DNA of 64,000 bases from Roseovarius sp. Pro17 (lineage in GTDB: Bacteria > Pseudomonadota > Alphaproteobacteria > Rhodobacterales > Rhodobacteraceae), in contig NZ_CP141179.1 of NCBI RefSeq assembly GCF_035599575.1, positions 806,001 through 870,000 of the forward strand. Reading direction: 5' to 3'. Below, piece after piece: positions 1 to 8,231 of the stretch (position 1 is its first letter; each line of letters begins with the position of its first letter). The notes beneath the pieces were generated by a model. It had not been told where the DNA came from. It was given only the letters and a program-made list of their open reading frames with translations, and did not search any database. A program made the translations under genes and the position numbers.

Positions 1-672
1 CCGAACTATGACTTTGAACTCGCCGAAGTCACGGACATCCAATATCCGGTCAACGACTGGAGTCCAGTGATCCAGCGGCTGAAAGAAGTCGATGCGGGCG
101 CGATCATGATCGACCACTGGGTCGCCGCCGAATACGCGGCCTTTTGCAAGCAATTCTCGGCCGATCCGGTCGAAAATTCTCTAGTCTATCTGCAGTATGG
201 CCCGTCGCAACCTGAATTCCTAGAATTGGGGCGGCGCGCCACCGAAGGATTCTGCTGGAGCACGGTTTTAGGCGTTTACGGCGATGAAACTGGTCAGGAA
301 TTCCGCAAAAAATATTTGGCGCGCTTTCCCGAATACGAGGGCAACATGGGTCTGGTCTATACCGGCAACGGCTATGACATCATGAACTATCTCAAGCTGG
401 CTTGGGAGGCGACCGGTGACCCCGAGGATTTTGCGGCGAACGTGGCATGGATCCGCAACAATCCGTACCGCGGCGTCAACGGCATGATGAACATGAACAA
501 CGACCTGCAAGAGGCGCTGCACTTTCCGGACAATGGTTTCGGAAATCAGGCAGCAGAGCTGGAAGATGGCATGAGCCAACTGTTCGTGCAGGTTCAGGAT
601 CGTGAACACAAGGTGATCTGGCCGAATGAAATCGCCGAGTCGTCCCTGCGCCCCGCCCCGTGGTGGACCTGA
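1..672 (+). CDS. ABC transporter substrate-binding protein, Liv type (5' truncated by window edge)
   Basis: The reading frame is open from the first base and ends at a TGA at 670-672, so only the C-terminal ~223 residues are present. The visible part has the layout of the second lobe of periplasmic amino acid/amide-binding proteins (LivJ/UrtA/AmiC-like): a segment asking whether a position is valid (YTGNGYDIM) and a C-terminal helix-turn-strand region. It sits 11 bp before an ATPase gene and heads a same-strand ABC operon that ends in dimethylformamidase genes, so it probably binds a small amide such as a formamide. The ligand is inferred from context only. Signal peptide and start lie outside the window. 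Confidence 0.82.
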   Translation, partial: PNYDFELAEVTDIQYPVNDWSPVIQRLKEVDAGAIMIDHWVAAEYAAFCKQFSADPVENSLVYLQYGPSQPEFLELGRRATEGFCWSTVLGVYGDETGQEFRKKYLARFPEYEGNMGLVYTGNGYDIMNYLKLAWEATGDPEDFAANVAWIRNNPYRGVNGMMNMNNDLQEALHFPDNGFGNQAAELEDGMSQLFVQVQDREHKVIWPNEIAESSLRPAPWWT

Positions 673-683
673 GGTCGTAGACC

Positions 684-1418
684 ATGAACACGCTGGCAAC
701 GCAGGTTGAGCCGATTTTCTCGGGCAAAAACCTCTCTCTGGATTTGGGTGGGCGCGAAGTCCTTACGGATATCGGTTTCGACCTGAAATCCGGTGAAGTT
801 CTGGGGATCATCGGACCGAACGGTGCCGGAAAAACAAGCCTGCTGGAGATTCTCTCCGGCAGGTATCAGCCCAAGACCGGCAAGGTGATGTATGAAGGCA
901 AAGACATCACCAGACTGCCATTGTTCGAACGCGCGAGGCTCGGCATCGGGAGAACCTATCAGACCCCTATCGTTCCCGAAGACCTGAGTGTAGGCGAGGC
1001 GTTCAAGGCAGCGCGTCAGGCCTTTCGCCCATGGCTGACGCGGTTCGATGCAGAATACGGGGCGCAGCTGGTCCATTTTACCACGCCACACGACATGCAT
1101 TGCTCGCGGCTCAAGACGTTCGAGCGCCGCAAGTTGCTGATGGCAAACCTGCTCATGCGCCAGCCCAAGGTGCTGCTGATGGATGAGCCGGCGGCAGGGC
1201 TGATTAACGCCGAAATCGATGAGATCGATCAGATCTTGCGAATGTTGTCCAAGGAAATGAACGTGGGGGTTCTAATCGTTGAGCACCGGATCGAGTTGTT
1301 AGAATCAATCGCGGATCGGGTGATCGTAATGGACGCAGGTGAGGTGATCGCACAAGGCGAACTGGCCGAGATTATCGACAGCCCCGCCGTGCGCGCCGCC
1401 TATTTTGAGGGCGTCTAG
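684..1418 (+). CDS. Liv-type ABC transporter ATP-binding protein (LivG-like)
   Basis: 244 residues, ATG preceded by GAGGT. It would power import by the two permeases downstream. Walker A is GPNGAGKTS near residue 45, and Walker B is VLLMDEPAAGL near residue 165, followed by the switch His in IVEHRIELL. The ABC signature between them is unusual: where LivG proteins carry LSxGxxR, this protein reads LKTFERRKLL. The partner ATPase in the next gene has a canonical LSGGERR, so the heterodimer may have one degenerate ATP site. The gene is spaced 18 bp from the next, consistent with one operon. Family assignment is secure; substrate is inferred from the dmf genes at the operon end. Confidence 0.9.
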   Translation: MNTLATQVEPIFSGKNLSLDLGGREVLTDIGFDLKSGEVLGIIGPNGAGKTSLLEILSGRYQPKTGKVMYEGKDITRLPLFERARLGIGRTYQTPIVPEDLSVGEAFKAARQAFRPWLTRFDAEYGAQLVHFTTPHDMHCSRLKTFERRKLLMANLLMRQPKVLLMDEPAAGLINAEIDEIDQILRMLSKEMNVGVLIVEHRIELLESIADRVIVMDAGEVIAQGELAEIIDSPAVRAAYFEGV

Positions 1419-1436
1419 AGCGGTGGGGGGATCGAC

Positions 1437-2147
1437 ATGAAAGAAGTTCTGAAAGTCGAAGGCCTGTCGGCAGGCTATGGCGCATTGCGGGTGTTGCACG
1501 ATCTAGACCTTGTCATTCATCCGGGTGAAAGGATCGGGATCGTCGGCCTGAACGGGCACGGCAAGACCACGCTGTTTTATGCCATTGCCGGATTGACCGG
1601 CTGGCAGCGCGGCTCAATCCTGCTGAACGGTCAACAAATTGGGCGCTCGCGCAGTCAGGGGGCGGGGCGCTACACGCACAAGATTGTCCGCCAAGGGCTG
1701 GCGATCATGCCTCAAGGCGACGAAATTTTCAACGGGCTGACAGTAGAAGAGCATCTCGACAGCGGTGCCTTCACACCCGAAGCATGGCGCACCCGCAAGG
1801 ATCGCAAGGAACGCGTGCTCAATCTGTTCGAGCCTTTGCGTAAGCTGATGAAAACGCCCGTGGGGCGGCTTTCGGGTGGTGAGCGGCGAATGGTGTCTAT
1901 CGGGCGCGGCCTGATGACCGATGCCAAGCTTTACCTGTCGGACGAGCCCTCTTTGGGCCTCGCGCCCAAGATCGGGCTGGCGGTGATGGACGCGCTAATG
2001 GCGATCGACCTCAAGGACAGCGCGATGTTCATCGCCGAACAGAACGTGGCGCTGTTGGAGGGTCGCGTTGACCGGATCATCGGAATGCACGCCGGCAAGC
2101 TTAAGGGCGAGGCATCCTCGGGGGTGCAGCTGGGCAGCGGCGGATGA
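1437..2147 (+). CDS. Liv-type ABC transporter ATP-binding protein (LivF-like)
   Basis: 236 residues, the usual size for LivF. Walker A is GLNGHGKTT near residue 38, the signature LSGGERRMVSIGRGL near residue 145 and Walker B YLSDEPSLGL near residue 163, all intact. A switch-His equivalent is replaced by Gln in FIAEQNVALL, which is normal for LivF. It pairs with the LivG-like subunit upstream, whose own signature is degenerate. The start ATG lies 18 bp after the preceding stop and follows GGGGGG. Part of the amide-uptake/dimethylformamidase operon. Confidence 0.9.
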   Translation: MKEVLKVEGLSAGYGALRVLHDLDLVIHPGERIGIVGLNGHGKTTLFYAIAGLTGWQRGSILLNGQQIGRSRSQGAGRYTHKIVRQGLAIMPQGDEIFNGLTVEEHLDSGAFTPEAWRTRKDRKERVLNLFEPLRKLMKTPVGRLSGGERRMVSIGRGLMTDAKLYLSDEPSLGLAPKIGLAVMDALMAIDLKDSAMFIAEQNVALLEGRVDRIIGMHAGKLKGEASSGVQLGSGG

Positions 2148-2186
2148 CGAAGTCTCAATCTGATTTGAATACGGGAAGGTAGTGGA

Positions 2187-3068
2187 ATGGACCTAACATT
2201 CGTCCTGACGAATGCCATCATCGTGGCGTGTATATACGGGCTGATCGCAATCGCGGTGTCCATCACCTGGTCCAGCCTGGGGCTGATCAATCTGGCCTAT
2301 GGCTTTATCTTTTCCTTCGCTGGATATGGTGCGTGGATGGTGGCCGAATATCTGACCGAGAACCCGTTTTTGGTGGCCGCCTCAGGCATTGCCGTCGGCG
2401 CATTGGGAGGCGTCATCGTCTGCCTGACCGTGTTCATACCACTGCATGACAAACCGAATTTCACAACACGCGGGATGATCGCCACGCTAGCGATCAGTCT
2501 GATCGGAAGTCAGGCGTTTTTGATGTATTTCGGCCCCCGTCCCAAGGCGCTACCCGAGTTTTTCGGCTTCTGGAAGATTGATTTTCTGGGCATCATCCTG
2601 ACCTCGGACAAGATTGGCATCGTGGTCTGCTCCATATTGATGCTGGTCGTGGTGGTGTTCTGGATGCGCGGCAGTCGTCGCGGATTGGAAATACGCGCTA
2701 TGATGATGAATCCGCATGCGGCTGCAATTGTCGGAATAGGCATCCGCAGCACTGGAATTTACGTCATGGCCATGACTGGTGCAATGGCAGGGCTTGCGGC
2801 AATTCTTCTGTCACAGACCTATTACATCTCGCCATTCAGCGGCCTGACACCTTTGATCAAGGGCGTCAGTATCGCGCTATGCGGCGGACTGGGCTCAGTG
2901 CAGGGGGCCGTCATCGCGGCTGTTCTTCTGGGGCTAGTCGAGGCGCTGACGAACAAGTTTCTTGGCGGTCAATACGTCCTGATGACCCAATTTCTGGTCA
3001 TCATCGCGATCCTGATTGTGCGGCCAAGGGGAATTTCAGGACTGCTGGACAAGGCGCGCGAACAATGA
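2187..3068 (+). CDS. Liv-type ABC transporter permease (LivH-like)
   Basis: 293 residues with about eight hydrophobic spans, the fold and length of LivH/UrtB permeases. The N-terminal part contains the family segment around INLAYG and the C-terminal part GGLGSVQGAVIAA, the cytoplasmic loop that contacts the ATPases. The start is preceded by GGGAAGG. The TGA overlaps the ATG of the next permease gene (ATGA), showing translational coupling. It should form the membrane channel with the LivM-like fusion protein encoded immediately downstream. Confidence 0.9.
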   Translation: MDLTFVLTNAIIVACIYGLIAIAVSITWSSLGLINLAYGFIFSFAGYGAWMVAEYLTENPFLVAASGIAVGALGGVIVCLTVFIPLHDKPNFTTRGMIATLAISLIGSQAFLMYFGPRPKALPEFFGFWKIDFLGIILTSDKIGIVVCSILMLVVVVFWMRGSRRGLEIRAMMMNPHAAAIVGIGIRSTGIYVMAMTGAMAGLAAILLSQTYYISPFSGLTPLIKGVSIALCGGLGSVQGAVIAAVLLGLVEALTNKFLGGQYVLMTQFLVIIAILIVRPRGISGLLDKAREQ

Positions 3069-4720
3069 GCGGTTCAAACCGGAAAGACTATGTTTGGCGC
3101 AATCCACTTTCGGTTTGGGGAACATCTACCGACAATGAAAAGGTCGCCTCGATCCATGTGCCCGATCCGCGTGACGTCTGGGACGAAAGCCTTGGATACA
3201 AGGTTGCGACATCCAAGGTCGGTCGTCTTAAGCACTACATCATCTGGCCAACCCATGGCGGCAGGGTGTGGAACCGGCTGCGATGGTGGCCAACGCGGCG
3301 CAACTTGCTGCACATTAAAGGGCAGTACAACCGCAAGACGCTGGCTGCCGAAAAGAAGATTGTTGACCGCCGGCCGATCTACTGGGCCATCTGCCTGCTG
3401 ATCATCGCTTTGGGTCCGTTTTTCTTTCCCGCCAGCATGATGAACACTCTGATGACTGCCGGTGCGATTTTTGGCGTCTTTGCCGCGATCAACGTGTGCT
3501 GGACTCTGGTCATTGGCACAGCCAGCATTTTTTCGCTGGCGACCTATGCCGTGGTGGGCACGGCGGGGTTTATAACGTCATGGCTGTCGATCAAATACGG
3601 GATTCCCTGGTATCTGCTACCCTTCATCGGCAGTGGCGTCGGGTTAGTCTTTGGCGCTGCCATCGCCATTCCGGCACTACGTTTGGACGGCTTTTATTAC
3701 GCGCTGCTCACGCTGGGCCTGAACGAGCTGTGCCGGGTATTTTTTACCACATCGAAAGAATTTGGATCAGCCTCGGGCGGTCTTTACGGCGCATCGACCT
3801 TCGTCAACGACAAGTGGGAGCCGATGACCCAGTCGATGGTGACCTATTACGCATCCTTTGCCCTGCTGATTGCGGCGCTGTTTCTGTTTCGATTAATCAA
3901 CGGCAAACGGCTGGGGCGTGTCCTGCGCATGGCCCCGGAAAAGCGCGAGGCTTTCGCGGCTGCCTGCGGCGTCGACTACAAGCGCGCTAGGGTCACGATT
4001 TTTGTCGTCACGTCGATCGCTCTAGGGTTTATCGGTGGTTTTTACTCCGCTCAATACCGCGGAATCGCTTTTTCGATTTTTGGGTTCGATACCGTCCTTC
4101 TGGGGTTGGCGATGTTGGCCATTGGCGGGATCGGCAAAGCCGAAGGCGCCATTCTGGGAACGCTGATTGTGGTGTTTCTGGACAAAGTTCTGCTGGAATT
4201 GGGGCCAATCCGGCACTTCATGATCGGCGCGATGATGCTGGCTGCTGTCCTCTTTCTGAACAATGGCTATTTCGGGATAAAGCAACAATTCAATGCATGG
4301 CGTGACAAGAAACGCGGTGAATGGCGGTCTTCACGATCTGAGAAGGGCGGCGAAGCCCTGCCGGAAGAGGCCACCGAGATCGACGACAAGGACGAGCTTT
4401 ACTTCCGTCGCTTCGACAAACTTCAGCGCGACTATCTCAAGGGCCTTGTGACACCGCAGATCATTGACGAGCACAGAACCCAACCTCTTGGCCAACACAG
4501 CGAAGCGTTGGAGCGCGTGCTGCTCTACTTCCGGCGCGCCAAGATGGAGGACAAATATGCACTTCACCGCGCCGGGCCTAATGGGCCTTACAAGATCATC
4601 GCCTTTTCTGGAGAGCGTGGCGTATCGCCCCGTCTGGTGGATGATCGTGAATATGTCACTCTGGATGAGGCCTATCATGGCGTCTTCATGCGCCGCGTTC
4701 ACGACCTGATGGAATCCTGA
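3065..4720 (+). CDS. LivM-type ABC permease fused to a DMFase small-subunit-like domain
   Basis: 551 residues; the ATG overlaps the preceding TGA. Residues 1-~95 form a soluble Trp/Arg-rich extension, ~96-420 are a LivM-type permease (motif GGIGKAEGAILGT near 355), ~420-445 are a charged linker and ~446-551 are a soluble domain. By eye that last domain aligns with the next gene product (dimethylformamidase small subunit) with about 39 of 102 positions identical, including RGV, HGVF and DL blocks. Ordinary LivM proteins lack both additions. The permease may therefore dock or scaffold the amidase at the membrane, coupling import to hydrolysis; that role is inference. The frame is continuous with no sign of a sequencing join. 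Confidence 0.85.
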   Translation: MSGSNRKDYVWRNPLSVWGTSTDNEKVASIHVPDPRDVWDESLGYKVATSKVGRLKHYIIWPTHGGRVWNRLRWWPTRRNLLHIKGQYNRKTLAAEKKIVDRRPIYWAICLLIIALGPFFFPASMMNTLMTAGAIFGVFAAINVCWTLVIGTASIFSLATYAVVGTAGFITSWLSIKYGIPWYLLPFIGSGVGLVFGAAIAIPALRLDGFYYALLTLGLNELCRVFFTTSKEFGSASGGLYGASTFVNDKWEPMTQSMVTYYASFALLIAALFLFRLINGKRLGRVLRMAPEKREAFAAACGVDYKRARVTIFVVTSIALGFIGGFYSAQYRGIAFSIFGFDTVLLGLAMLAIGGIGKAEGAILGTLIVVFLDKVLLELGPIRHFMIGAMMLAAVLFLNNGYFGIKQQFNAWRDKKRGEWRSSRSEKGGEALPEEATEIDDKDELYFRRFDKLQRDYLKGLVTPQIIDEHRTQPLGQHSEALERVLLYFRRAKMEDKYALHRAGPNGPYKIIAFSGERGVSPRLVDDREYVTLDEAYHGVFMRRVHDLMES

Positions 4721-4732
4721 GGGGGGATGACA

Positions 4733-5098
4733 ATGACGCAAAACGACAAAACGCCCCCAGTGCTGGATGCCGATGACCATGTGCGCGCACAATTTGACGC
4801 CATGACGCGCAAATATCTGCTGACGGTATTGAACGACGACATCATCGAAGAATACCGCCAGAAATCGACTGGCCATCAAAGCGAACCATTGGCGCGACTG
4901 CTGGCGTGGTGTCACCGTCGCCCAATGGACCAACAATACTCGCTCAGACAGGCCAGCGATGGCGGCTATCGGATAATCCGCATGTCAGGGCGGCGCGGCG
5001 TGCCCCCCACATATGTCGGTGAGACGATTTTCACGACAATCGGCGACGCACATCACGGCGTTTTTCTACAACATATCCAAGATTTGACAGGTGGCTGA
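4733..5098 (+). CDS. dmfA1: N,N-dimethylformamidase small (alpha) subunit
   Basis: About 121 residues, the size of known DMFase small subunits (~15 kDa). It forms the alpha-beta heterodimer with the large subunit encoded 2 bp downstream and is needed for activity and stability in the characterised enzymes. Two ATGs lie at 4727 and 4733; GAGGGGGG ends at 4726, so the second has the normal spacing and is preferred. The domain recurs as the C-terminus of the permease encoded just upstream. No signal peptide, so the enzyme is cytoplasmic. Identification rests on pairing with the large subunit, size and remembered family sequence. Confidence 0.8.
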   Translation: MTQNDKTPPVLDADDHVRAQFDAMTRKYLLTVLNDDIIEEYRQKSTGHQSEPLARLLAWCHRRPMDQQYSLRQASDGGYRIIRMSGRRGVPPTYVGETIFTTIGDAHHGVFLQHIQDLTGG

Positions 5099-5100
5099 CC

Positions 5101-7422
5101 ATGGCTCAACAGAAAATATTCGGCTACGCGAACCGCATTTCGGTCAAGCAAGGGGAAGAGATCACCTTTCATGCCAACGCTGACGGCGCAACCTCGGCTA
5201 AGGCCCAGCTAGTTCGTCTGATCCACGGCGACGCGCATGAAGCCGGGCCGGGTTATATGGAGGAAGAGATCGCAAACCCTGTCAACGGGAGTTGGTCGGT
5301 CGACAAACACTTCACTCAACTTGGCAATTATTTGACGGTGAACGATCCTGACAATCGCCTGGCGGTGGATGGGCCGTTGTCGATGTATTGCCATGTCTGG
5401 CCAACGCTGCCGCACCGCGGTCGGCGCCAGACGATAATGGGGCGATGGGACACTTTGAACAAGACGGGCTATGGCCTTGGCATCAACCCCGATGGGCATC
5501 TGGAATTCTGGGTGGGCGACGGCAAAGAGGTCGATTACGTCACGTCCGAATTGCCGCTGATGACCAAGGTCTGGTATTTCGTCGGCGTCACGTGGGATCC
5601 GGCCAGCGGCAAGGCGACACTGCATCAGGAAGGCGTGTTGAACCGCTATAACTCGCTGGTCGGACCGGTGGTGCCCTATGACTTTCGCAGCCATGTTAGT
5701 CAGACATTCCGCTTTCGTCAGGTGAACAAACCCGATGTGCCGTTCCTTGTGGGCGGCGCTCGGGATTCCCATGCTCTGCGCGGCTTTTTCATAAATGATC
5801 TCTATGCTGGCAAAGTCGATCGCCCGGTGATCTGCAACCGAGTGCTTGCTCGTACGGAAATGGATGCCTGCCGCGGTGGCGATAAACCGGCCGAAGATGC
5901 AATTCTGGCCTATTGGGACACGGCTGCGGGTTACAGCAGCGATGGCATTCGCAACGAGGTGGTCGATGCCGGCCCGAACGGGTTGACGGCCACCGGCCAC
6001 AACCATCCGGTGCGCGGCATGACCGGCTGGAACTGGAACGGCAAGGACGACAGTTTTCGCATTGATCCCGAACAATACGGCGGGATCGAGCTTCATCCGG
6101 ATGCAGTAACTGACTGTCGTTGGCCGGAAACCAACCGCATGACGATTCCGAACGACCTGCCCAGCGGGATCTACGCAATCCGCCTGCGGGTCGGCCCCGG
6201 CGAGGGCATTGCCGAGGAATATATCGTCTTTATCGTCCGTTCACTGCAACCCACGGCAAAGCTGTGTTTTTTGGTGCCTACCGCCAGCTATCTAGCCTAC
6301 GGAAACGAGAGCCTCAGTTTCAACGCGGATATTATTCAACCAATGACGGGCCAGCCGCCGGTCGTGACCGATATCGATGTCGAAACCTATGAGCATGGCG
6401 AATATGGCCTGTCGACCTACGACTCGTTCGAAGACGGCGCCGGGGTCTGCTTTACGTCGTATCTGCGTCCAATTATCAACATGCGACCCAAGTATCGCAT
6501 GTCCAGCATGAACATTACGTGGCAATTCCCGGCCGATCTGTCGATTGTCGCCTGGATCGCGCATCAGGGCTATGATTGCGAGTTTATCACCGATGAAGAT
6601 CTGGATCGCGAAGGGCTGGACCTGCTCAAGAATTTCAACTGTGTGATAACGGGCACTCACCCAGAATACGTCTCGGAACGTATGCTGGACGCGCAAGAGG
6701 ATTTTGTGACCCAAGGGGGACGCCTGATCTATATGGGTGGCAACGGCTATTACTGGGCTATCGGTTTCGATGAAGAGCAACCCAGTTGCATGGAGGTGCG
6801 TAAACTTGACGCCGGTATGCGTGCTTGGGCGGCCCGCGCTGGTGAATACTATTTGCAGACTACTGGCGAGCGTAGTGGTCTCTGGCGAAGCCGGGGCAGG
6901 GCACCGCAGAAACTGCTGGGTGTGGGTATGATCGCTGAAGGTTTTGAGACGGCCTCGCCCTACCGCAAGATGCCCGATGCGTGGCACCGCACCGTGTCGT
7001 GGATCACCGCAGGTATCGAGGGCGAGATTATTGGCGATGAGGGCCTGGCCTATGGCGGGGCCGCAGGGATCGAAGTCGATCGTTACGACCTTAGCCTCGG
7101 AACGCCCCCACATACGAAGCTCATTGCTGCCTCGGGAGGACATTCTGACAACTATGTGCTTGTTACTGAAGAGTTGCTCTATGCCTATGCAGGACTGGTA
7201 GGATCGCTGGACTACCGTATCCGAGCCGACGTGACCTTCTTCACCGCACCGAATAATGGTGCAGTGTTCAGCACCGGATCAATCGGCTACGGGCAGGCAC
7301 TCCCCGCGAGTAATTTCGACAACAGCGCGGCGAAGATGCTGGCCAATGTCGTCGATGCATTCATCAAGGACGGACCTTTGCCTGGCCAGAAATGGACTTT
7401 GGAAGAGAAGCAGTGGAGATAG
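5101..7422 (+). CDS. dmfA2: N,N-dimethylformamidase large (beta) subunit
   Basis: 773 residues, close to the ~760 of known DMFase large subunits. The enzyme hydrolyses N,N-dimethylformamide to dimethylamine and formate with a mononuclear iron held by two Tyr and one Glu. Here Tyr400 (SYLAYGN), Tyr440 (GLSTYD) and Glu522 (HPEYVS, with neighbouring His520) fit that set closely in position. Residues ~90-260 form a concanavalin-like domain (YCHVWPTLP, then IMGRWD) and ~380-760 the alpha/beta catalytic core. ATG 2 bp after dmfA1. Last gene of the operon. The natural substrate could be another N-substituted formamide. Confidence 0.87.
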   Translation: MAQQKIFGYANRISVKQGEEITFHANADGATSAKAQLVRLIHGDAHEAGPGYMEEEIANPVNGSWSVDKHFTQLGNYLTVNDPDNRLAVDGPLSMYCHVWPTLPHRGRRQTIMGRWDTLNKTGYGLGINPDGHLEFWVGDGKEVDYVTSELPLMTKVWYFVGVTWDPASGKATLHQEGVLNRYNSLVGPVVPYDFRSHVSQTFRFRQVNKPDVPFLVGGARDSHALRGFFINDLYAGKVDRPVICNRVLARTEMDACRGGDKPAEDAILAYWDTAAGYSSDGIRNEVVDAGPNGLTATGHNHPVRGMTGWNWNGKDDSFRIDPEQYGGIELHPDAVTDCRWPETNRMTIPNDLPSGIYAIRLRVGPGEGIAEEYIVFIVRSLQPTAKLCFLVPTASYLAYGNESLSFNADIIQPMTGQPPVVTDIDVETYEHGEYGLSTYDSFEDGAGVCFTSYLRPIINMRPKYRMSSMNITWQFPADLSIVAWIAHQGYDCEFITDEDLDREGLDLLKNFNCVITGTHPEYVSERMLDAQEDFVTQGGRLIYMGGNGYYWAIGFDEEQPSCMEVRKLDAGMRAWAARAGEYYLQTTGERSGLWRSRGRAPQKLLGVGMIAEGFETASPYRKMPDAWHRTVSWITAGIEGEIIGDEGLAYGGAAGIEVDRYDLSLGTPPHTKLIAASGGHSDNYVLVTEELLYAYAGLVGSLDYRIRADVTFFTAPNNGAVFSTGSIGYGQALPASNFDNSAAKMLANVVDAFIKDGPLPGQKWTLEEKQWR

Positions 7423-7527
7423 TCCGAAGCGGCTCATATCTTGATTGAGGTTTTTTATTGAGCCCAGAAGCGCCCTGCTAAGGGAGGCTGTGTTGAGGCA
7501 GGAAGGTTAGTTGTCTAGCTTATCTGA

Positions 7528-7739
7528 ATGACAAAACGCAGCTCTCTTTGCTATTTCAGCACCTCGCCTGAGATCTTCTGCTCGGCGATGATGTTGTGCG
7601 TCCGTCTCCGGCATTCCCTTCGGAAGGTCGAGGATCTCTAGCATAGGCGTGGTATAGGTCTTCATCATTTGGTCGCGGCATTCTATTTTTGAATCTCCGC
7701 GTCCGACGATCAACTGGATTACCAATTCGAGTCACCCGG
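7528..7739 (+). pseudogene. IS6-family transposase remnant (N-terminal fragment)
   Basis: Translating from the ATG at 7528 gives MTKRSSLCYFSTSPEI, which matches the IS6-family N-terminus (MTKxSPFRYFKTSPEIIRL in intact copies), then RKVEDL directly followed by a stop and HRRGI (intact family: VEDLLHERGI). Two in-frame stops and loss of the DDE region show that it is dead. A better preserved copy of the same fragment lies at 41311. The recognition rests on motif memory and on the match between the two copies. Confidence 0.7.
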
Positions 7740-8072
7740 AAGATAGGGTCATTGGAAATCAAGAGGTTAGGTAATGGAGAAGGTTCGACGCCAGTCCCGT
7801 TCCCTCCGCCACTTGCCCTTGAGAAACTGTTCTCCCTTTCCGGCTGAGCCCGAATTTTTCCATTATATTCAAAGGTTATGCGGGTTAGGTTGAGCACCGC
7901 CTATGCTAGAAATCGTGTAAATCTGTTCTCTCTGGGCTGTTGTTCTCTGAAGCTGATGACTGCGCCTATTTGGTGTTCAGGTTGTAAGGTGCTGCTTTAG
8001 AATGATTTATTTGAAATCCCAATATTGACTTTGATGCCAGTCTCGTTCGGCCAGATGGAACTGAAATCGGAA
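7528..8072. repeat. Long imperfect direct repeat, copy A
   Basis: This stretch is shared with 41311-41975 in the same orientation. It begins with the IS6 transposase remnant and continues through about 330 bp of non-coding sequence. Blocks such as GAGCACCGCC and TGCTAGAAATCGTGTA, plus GCTGATGACTGCGCC and CTCGTTCGGCCA, are near-identical in both. Copy A is about 120 bp shorter through indels. Both copies begin 100 bp after the last gene of a Liv-type ABC operon. The remaining bases to 8231 hold nothing I can name. Confidence 0.8.
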
Positions 8073-8231
8073 TATATTTCCACAACGACAGAGACGCAGT
8101 TCGATCAAATTGCCGCGACGCAGCATTCGACATGAAGGGCGGGAATCGGACTTTCGCTGCAGATAGTGCGAAGGTCCGGCTTTACAGCCAAAACTGATCA
8201 AGCAATTATGATTGGAGGTTTCTACGAGTGA

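Noticed and set aside
7765..7812. A tRNA or tmRNA 3' end suggested by GGTTCGAC followed by CCCTCCGCCA in both long repeats
   Set aside because: The T-loop and acceptor positions do not have the required spacing, no anticodon or D-arm precedes them, and the segment does not fold as a tRNA. It may be a scar of an attachment site but this cannot be shown.
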